Source: Bacillota bacterium
GTDB lineage: Bacteria; Bacillota; Clostridia; Oscillospirales; Ruminococcaceae
DNA length: 64,000 nt
Reading direction: 5' to 3'
NCBI GenBank assembly: GCA_023440965.1
Contig: JAEZRC010000002.1
Location: forward strand, 62,001-126,000
Shown one piece after another: positions 58,933 to 64,000 of this stretch (position 1 is the stretch's first letter; the number at the start of each line of letters is the position of its first letter). The notes under the pieces were generated by a model. It saw only the letters and a list, made by a program, of their open reading frames with translations, was not told where the DNA came from and ran no database searches. A program made the translations under genes and the position numbers.

Positions 58933-59794
58933 TGCAATAAAAATGGATTTATATAAAATGTTCAAGAGCAAGAGTACATGGATTTTGCTTTTCTGTATAA
59001 TCGCTGTATCTTTTGCTACTGTTGGTGTAATGAAAATTACTATCAATCAATTTAAAGATAATCCAGCTTTGCTTGAACAGATTGAACAAGCTTCATCAGA
59101 TGAAAATGTGAGCATAGGATTTACCGCAAAAACTGATAACATAACGGATCATATTAACGGAATGAAATTTACTGTCAATGAATTGTTTTCAAGTATGACA
59201 AACGGCAGCATGATAAGTATGTTAGTTGCAATCTTCTGTCTGATATTTTTCAACTCTGAACTTAAATCAGGATATATTAAGAATCTTGCAGGACAGTTCA
59301 CGAGGCGAAGATATCTTATCTTTTCAAAGTTGGTTGTAGCGTTTTTATTCACGATTTTTACTTTTGCATTTTCAATATCTGCAATGATTCTTGGAAGTAA
59401 GGTATTTTTAGGCTATGTAATTTCAGGTGGAATGTCATCATTAATAAAGATTGTACTTACACAATTTATTTTGATGTTTGCAATTTGTGCACTAATACTT
59501 TTTATTGTTGAATGGCTAAGAAATACTGCGGGCAGTATAACGGCAAGTATGTGTATAGTTGCTGGAATCGCAGACGTTTTAGTTATGTTCCTTAGCAAGC
59601 TACTTACAGGAAATAATATTATTAAAGACAAGGACTTTACTCTTTCAAAATATATTCTTACTGGTAATATTTCAACTATCGGACCAGCAAGTTCATCAAA
59701 AGATATGATTACGGCAGTAATAGTAGCTGGTGTATTCTTAATCTTATCAATAGTCGGAAGTGTTTTTGTCCTTGAAAAACGAGATATTAAGTAG
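58925..59794 (+). CDS. ABC-2 type permease
   Basis: 289 aa from the ATG at 58925, preceded by GGGGG and overlapping the ATPase stop. Six membrane segments (about residues 19-38, 99-120, 150-172, 183-205, 210-230 and 265-283), with the first followed by a 60-residue extracellular loop, as in BcrB/SalY-like lantibiotic-immunity permeases. It forms the membrane part of the transporter encoded with the ATPase. Only 8 bases separate it from the kinase gene. Confidence 0.88.
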   Translation: MINAIKMDLYKMFKSKSTWILLFCIIAVSFATVGVMKITINQFKDNPALLEQIEQASSDENVSIGFTAKTDNITDHINGMKFTVNELFSSMTNGSMISMLVAIFCLIFFNSELKSGYIKNLAGQFTRRRYLIFSKLVVAFLFTIFTFAFSISAMILGSKVFLGYVISGGMSSLIKIVLTQFILMFAICALILFIVEWLRNTAGSITASMCIVAGIADVLVMFLSKLLTGNNIIKDKDFTLSKYILTGNISTIGPASSSKDMITAVIVAGVFLILSIVGSVFVLEKRDIK

Positions 59795-59802
59795 AGGGTT
59801 TT

Positions 59803-60702
59803 ATGAATATTTTAGCAGTATTTCTTATAATTTTTGCTATACTTCTTTCTTATATAATATACATCCAGAGGCGACAGATAAAGCTTATCTGCCGCCAATT
59901 GGCATTCATAAATAACAACAATACCAATAAGATGGTTACTCAGGAAATTAACAGTAAGTATATCAGTGAGCTTGTTGACAGCATAAATGGTATGATTGCA
60001 AATCAGAAGACTCATGATATAAATGTCATGCGCAATAATAACAATCTTAAAGAAACCATAACAAATCTTTCACACGATATAAGAACACCGCTTACATCAT
60101 TGGATGGTTATTTTCAGCTTATGAAAGAAAGTACATCTGATAAAGAAAAGGATAAATATAGCACGATTATTCAGAATCGTATTGACATTCTTAAAATAAT
60201 GCTTGATGAGCTTTTTACCTATACTAAACTTCAGGATGATAAGTATACTCTTGAACTTGAAAAATGCAATTTCAACAAGCTCATTACTGCTACACTTTTT
60301 TCTTTCTATGATGAATTTAATGCAAAAGGGATTGAACCTCAGATTGATATATGCGATGAGCAATTATCTGTTTTTTGCAATCATGCAGCCGTTATAAGAG
60401 TAATTCAAAATATTATAAAGAACAGCTTTGAGCATAGTCATTCAGAAATTAAAATAACTCTTAAGAATGCTGATCAAAGAGCAGTACTTGTTTGCTACAA
60501 TAATGTCGATGATGAAGATAATATCGAAATTACACAAGTGTTTGATAGATTCTACAAGTCTGATGTTTCACGCACACAATCTTCAACAGGTCTTGGACTT
60601 TCAATTGCAAAGGGGCTTACTGAAAAAATGGGCGGAACAATTTCCGCAAGTCTTGAAGATGGAATGTTTTCTATAACTGTAATTTTTGATATAGAAAAAT
60701 AA
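59803..60702 (+). CDS. sensor histidine kinase
   Basis: 299 aa. A single N-terminal membrane helix (residues 4-22) with no extracellular sensor is followed by a linker, the dimerisation H-box (NLSHDIRTPLTSLDGYF near residue 90) and the ATPase domain with QNIIKNSFEHS (N-box) and SSTGLGLSIAKGLTEKMGG (G-box). An intramembrane kinase of this small type often relies on its partner transporter for sensing. It would phosphorylate the response regulator encoded at 57258. Confidence 0.92.
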   Translation: MNILAVFLIIFAILLSYIIYIQRRQIKLICRQLAFINNNNTNKMVTQEINSKYISELVDSINGMIANQKTHDINVMRNNNNLKETITNLSHDIRTPLTSLDGYFQLMKESTSDKEKDKYSTIIQNRIDILKIMLDELFTYTKLQDDKYTLELEKCNFNKLITATLFSFYDEFNAKGIEPQIDICDEQLSVFCNHAAVIRVIQNIIKNSFEHSHSEIKITLKNADQRAVLVCYNNVDDEDNIEITQVFDRFYKSDVSRTQSSTGLGLSIAKGLTEKMGGTISASLEDGMFSITVIFDIEK

Positions 60703-61128
60703 TATAGAATTGGTTTAAGTATTGAGTTAAATATTGATAAATGTTGATTTATGATAATGCTGAAAAGTTTGTTAGGTTGCTCTCTGACAGGATATAATAA
60801 TTTGAAAGCCGGATATACTGTTATGAACAGAATTTCCGGCTATAATTATGTTTGGATAATAGTGAATAAAACTGCTGATAATAAAGTCTTAAAACATTTA
60901 TTGTAATATTATAAGGTTAGTAATGCAAAACTATTTAACAGGTTTTGTATATAATGCTAAGATACTAAAAAATATATAAACTATATTTAATAATATTCAC
61001 GAAATTGAAAGTAAATTTTTTATTTTAGTTGACGAATAATATTATATGATATACAATATACAAAGTGGTATAATACTATAAAATGTGTGAATATAGTAAT
61101 AATAGCAAATTAGAAAAGGAGTATAGAA
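60703..61128. other. 426-base intergenic region before the second ABC system
   Basis: No coding sequence that I can support. A nested inverted repeat at 60807-60841 (AGCCGGA and TCCGGCT, with CTGTT and AACAG inside) is followed by AT-rich sequence. A promoter TTGACG (61029-61034)-N17-TACAAT (61052-61057) precedes AAAAGGAG and the ATG at 61129. A second TATAAT lies at 61069-61074. Confidence 0.55.
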
Positions 61129-61887
61129 ATGGGAAAAAGCATTCTTAAAACAAAAAATCTTTGTAAAAATTTTAAAGCAGGCGATACAGAACAAAAAGTA
61201 TTGATAAACCTTGACCTAGATATCTATGAGGGTGATTATACAGTAATTATGGGTTCATCAGGTGCAGGTAAATCAACGTTATTGTATGCATTATCAGGTA
61301 TGGATTCACCAACAAGTGGTGAAATTGATTTTAATGGTACATCTATTATTAACAACAACAATGATAAGCTGGCTGTTTTTCGCAGAGAAAATTGTGGATT
61401 TGTATTCCAACAAATGTTCCTGCTTGATAATATGAGTATTCTCGACAATATACTTGCAGCAGGACTTCTTGTTAGTAAAGATAAGAAAGAAATCGTTACA
61501 TATGCTAAAGAACTTCTCACAAAGGTTGGCTTGTCAGAAATAATATGGAAAAAATTCCCTTCACAACTTTCAGGTGGTGAAAATCAGAGAGCAGCTATTG
61601 TCAGAGCACTTGTAAATCGTCCAAAAGTTGTTTTTGCTGATGAGCCTACAGGAGCATTGAACTCAGCAGCGGGTAGATCTGTACTTGATACTTTGACAGA
61701 AATCAACAATAACGGACAGAGTATTATTATGGTTACTCATGACCTTAGTTCTGCACGTCGTGGTAACAGAATTCTTTACATCAAAGACGGAGTTATTACT
61801 GGCGAATGTGATTTAGGTAAATATGTAAGTGGCGATAAGGAACGTCACGCCAAGCTATCATCATTCCTCGTAGAAATGGGGTGGTAA
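61129..61887 (+). CDS. ABC transporter ATP-binding protein (MacB/BceA type)
   Basis: 252 aa. Walker A GSSGAGKSTLLYAL, signature LSGGENQRAAIVRAL, Walker B VVFADEPTGALNS and switch His in MVTHDLSSA. The 'EPTGALNS' wording is characteristic of LolD/MacB/BceA ATPases that work with FtsX-fold permeases. It is 2 bases upstream of such a permease. It is behind its own promoter and lies downstream of the two-component module, which may or may not control it. Confidence 0.94.
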   Translation: MGKSILKTKNLCKNFKAGDTEQKVLINLDLDIYEGDYTVIMGSSGAGKSTLLYALSGMDSPTSGEIDFNGTSIINNNNDKLAVFRRENCGFVFQQMFLLDNMSILDNILAAGLLVSKDKKEIVTYAKELLTKVGLSEIIWKKFPSQLSGGENQRAAIVRALVNRPKVVFADEPTGALNSAAGRSVLDTLTEINNNGQSIIMVTHDLSSARRGNRILYIKDGVITGECDLGKYVSGDKERHAKLSSFLVEMGW

Positions 61888-61889
61888 TA

Positions 61890-64000
61890 ATGGGCAAACT
61901 TTGGATGCAGGCATACGGAAATATAAGAAAAACTAAATCAGTATCAATTACTTTAGGGGCATTGTTCCTTATTGCAGCATTGCTTATTAATACTGGTCTT
62001 CTTGTATTTTTTAATTACGGTAGTTTTTTTAAGGATGTAAAAAAGGAGCTTAATGCTTCAGATGCTTATTTTTATCTTCCTGATAGTCTTTATAATGATC
62101 AGTCGTTAAATTATATTGAAAACAATGAGCATGTAAAAAAGACGCAGATCAATGATATGATCGTAACAGAAGTAGAATTCAAATACCAGGATAAAAACAC
62201 ATCTTTTAATGTTGGCTTTTTCAATATGAACGATGATCGTGAAATGTCTAAATGGCAATATGTTGGCGAACATGAAACTGCTGATGATATGAGCATATAT
62301 GTTCCAGATTTATTAAAAGCAGTTAGTGGTTACGAAATTAATGATAAGATAACATTAAAATATAAGGATGAAGTCACAAAAGAAAAAAAAGCTCTCACCT
62401 TCACAATAAAAGGTTATACTGAGGATATATATTATAGCTCTGTGGATACAGGAATTATGGGGTTCTATCTCCCTGAACAGACATATAAGAATGTGAGCAA
62501 TATTTTAAATCATAAAAACAATAAAGCTCATATAGTTTTTGTTAATGTTGATGATGTTGCAAATGTATCAAAGATTGAGGATGGGTTAAGAGAAACATTA
62601 GGTTTGGATTCTGCCTCAATGATAGCAGGTGACAGCTCACAGATGATTTTTTCAATAGATATTTCACTTATTGAAATGGCACGTTGCATGATGCCCAAAA
62701 TGATAGCAGGAATGATGGTTTTATTTGCAACTATTATAGTAATAGTATGTCTTCTTGTTGTATGGTTCAGAATTGTAAACAGCCTTGAAGATGACATTAT
62801 GAAGATTGGTTCACTAAAATCAATCGGTTACACAAACAAACAAATTACAAGCTCAATTCTTATGCAGTTCTGTCTGATTGCAGGTATCGGAAGTATTGCT
62901 GGTATAGGTCTGACATATCCACTTCTCCCTTCAATTTCAAAGATATTTGAACAACAGTCAGGTCTTAAGTGGTCACAGGGCTTTGACCTGGGAATAAGTC
63001 TAATTACAATCTTTGCTATTATTGCAGTAGTAATTTTAGTTATTAATATTGCAGCACGTCGTGTTAGGAAACTTACCCCAGTACTTGCATTAAGAGGAGA
63101 AACAACAACAAAGAGTTTTAAGAAAAATCGTTATCCTCTTGAAAAGACAAAAGGGAATTTATCATTTGTTCTTGCCCTTAAATCAACTATTCAGAATATG
63201 AAACACAATATAATGATTATAGTAATTCTTATTGCAGTAGTTTTTGCAGGTGCATATGGCGTAATAATGTATTATAATACTTCAATAGATACAACCGCCT
63301 TTGCAATGGTTCCTGGTATGGAAATTACAAACGTAGTTGTTGCACTTGACAATAAGAAGGATACTACTGAAGTAGTTAACAAAATCAAAAATATGGATAA
63401 AGTTAAAAAGGTAGCCTTCGTTGATGAGTCAAAATATAAGATTGATGGAACTCAGGCATCAGCAATAATTATGGATGATTTCTCAAAGAAAAATTCAAAC
63501 TTTGTATATGAAGGACATTATCCTAATAAGCCTGGCGAAATTGTGCTTGCTGGTGTTCTTTCTGAGAGATTGAACAAGAAAATCGGTGATTATGTAACAG
63601 TAAAATATAGTGATAATGAATTAAAATTAAAAGTAGTAGGACTTTCAAACGGTTCTTCAATGGGTGGGATAAATTCAAGTATACAGTTGAGAGAGTATAA
63701 AAAGCTTAACCCAGATTTTAAGCAACAACTTTTATACGTTTATCTTGATAAAGGAACAAATACAGCAGACTTTATAAAAAAGATTGAATCAACAATTAAT
63801 AAAGAAGACTACGTTGGTATAACAAACTTTGATAAAGAACTGGAAGAGGGTATGCTTGCTTATCAGGTAGTTGTAGCAGCAATGGGTGTTTCAATGGCAA
63901 TAATTACATTGTTTGTAATTACGCTTGTATTGTACTTCATAATAAGTTCTTCAATCGTAAGAAAGAAAAAGGAACTCGGTATAAAGAAGGCAGTCGGCTT
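61890..64000 (+). CDS. FtsX-domain ABC permease, C-terminal part beyond the window
   Basis: The frame is open from the ATG at 61890 (GGGGTGG upstream) to the right edge, 703 complete codons. An N-terminal helix (about residues 20-42) is followed by a 220-residue extracellular domain, three helices (about 268-290, 320-340 and 365-390), a short linker, a fifth helix (about 440-465), another extracellular domain, and the beginning of the second FtsX repeat (KKKELGIKKAVG at the edge). Two FtsX halves make a BceB/YtrF-type permease that exports or releases peptides or lipids. The rest and its stop are outside the window. Confidence 0.88.
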   Translation, partial: MGKLWMQAYGNIRKTKSVSITLGALFLIAALLINTGLLVFFNYGSFFKDVKKELNASDAYFYLPDSLYNDQSLNYIENNEHVKKTQINDMIVTEVEFKYQDKNTSFNVGFFNMNDDREMSKWQYVGEHETADDMSIYVPDLLKAVSGYEINDKITLKYKDEVTKEKKALTFTIKGYTEDIYYSSVDTGIMGFYLPEQTYKNVSNILNHKNNKAHIVFVNVDDVANVSKIEDGLRETLGLDSASMIAGDSSQMIFSIDISLIEMARCMMPKMIAGMMVLFATIIVIVCLLVVWFRIVNSLEDDIMKIGSLKSIGYTNKQITSSILMQFCLIAGIGSIAGIGLTYPLLPSISKIFEQQSGLKWSQGFDLGISLITIFAIIAVVILVINIAARRVRKLTPVLALRGETTTKSFKKNRYPLEKTKGNLSFVLALKSTIQNMKHNIMIIVILIAVVFAGAYGVIMYYNTSIDTTAFAMVPGMEITNVVVALDNKKDTTEVVNKIKNMDKVKKVAFVDESKYKIDGTQASAIIMDDFSKKNSNFVYEGHYPNKPGEIVLAGVLSERLNKKIGDYVTVKYSDNELKLKVVGLSNGSSMGGINSSIQLREYKKLNPDFKQQLLYVYLDKGTNTADFIKKIESTINKEDYVGITNFDKELEEGMLAYQVVVAAMGVSMAIITLFVITLVLYFIISSSIVRKKKELGIKKAVG

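Noticed and set aside
1..64000. tRNA, rRNA, CRISPR array, insertion sequence or prophage
   Set aside because: No clover-leaf-like conserved arms, rRNA blocks, regular direct repeats with spacers, transposase motifs or phage structural genes were recognised on either strand. A dedicated scan would be needed to exclude short RNAs.

Overview
This is a contiguous chromosomal stretch from a low-GC, Gram-positive anaerobe of the class Clostridia. A Ruminococcus-like member of the Oscillospiraceae fits best, but the genus is a guess. The base composition is AT-rich by eye, ribosome binding sites are strong AGGAGG types, promoters are sigma-A type (TTGACA-N17-TATAAT), and there is a rubredoxin-first rubrerythrin, a SpoIID-like protein, many small lipoproteins and a NifU-like/GGGtGRT gene pair. 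I see no rRNA, tRNA, CRISPR array, insertion sequence or phage. The window is a mosaic of housekeeping genes and short accessory operons.

Layout. 1-7.9 kb: start of a polysaccharide deacetylase, a PHP phosphoesterase, a chemoreceptor with an FG-repeat tail, a PflX-like radical SAM enzyme, a reverse-strand operon lrp-aminotransferase-ispE, an acetyltransferase, and a BirA-controlled bioY-DUF1284 operon. 7.9-20.1 kb: TspO (apparent AUU start), a tocopherol-cyclase-like protein, a spore-photoproduct-lyase-like enzyme, a CmpB-like membrane protein, CIRCE-controlled htpG, YoaP-like acetyltransferase and VanY carboxypeptidase, an aldo/keto reductase, a membrane-fusion protein plus FtsX permease without ATPase, and a 47-residue protein with 11 cysteines. 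20.5-29.1 kb: a ClpC-like unfoldase, a B12-binding radical SAM protein, reverse rubrerythrin with a palindromic operator, a PilZ protein behind a perfect 32-bp palindrome, a decayed rubrerythrin copy, an EAL protein and an alanine/sodium symporter.

29.4-41.7 kb: a second chemoreceptor, a PIG-L deacetylase-YfhO operon, a membrane XRE regulator, the copper genes copA and copZ-like with a divergent HxlR regulator, then an AraC regulator with two paralogous lipoprotein metallo-beta-lactamase-fold genes that share an 18-bp promoter element at identical spacing. 41.7-51.8 kb: citrate synthase, a SpoIID-like protein lacking the catalytic Glu, pyruvate kinase, a YdcF-type protein, the NifU-like/GGGtGRT operon, a metallo-hydrolase gene broken at a TA repeat, an HD hydrolase and two small genes, one with an apparent ACG start. 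52-64 kb: a membrane lipase and lipoprotein, an operon under a WYL regulator with two identical operators, a response regulator-ABC-histidine kinase module, and a second FtsX-type ABC transporter running off the right edge.

The most interesting signals are the twin AraC boxes before the two metallo-hydrolase lipoproteins, the twin WYL operators, the NifU-like/GGGtGRT pair, the rubrerythrin fossil, the TA-tract frameshift and two genes whose start codons are not AUG, GUG or UUG. Functions are assigned from motifs read by eye; no database search was run.
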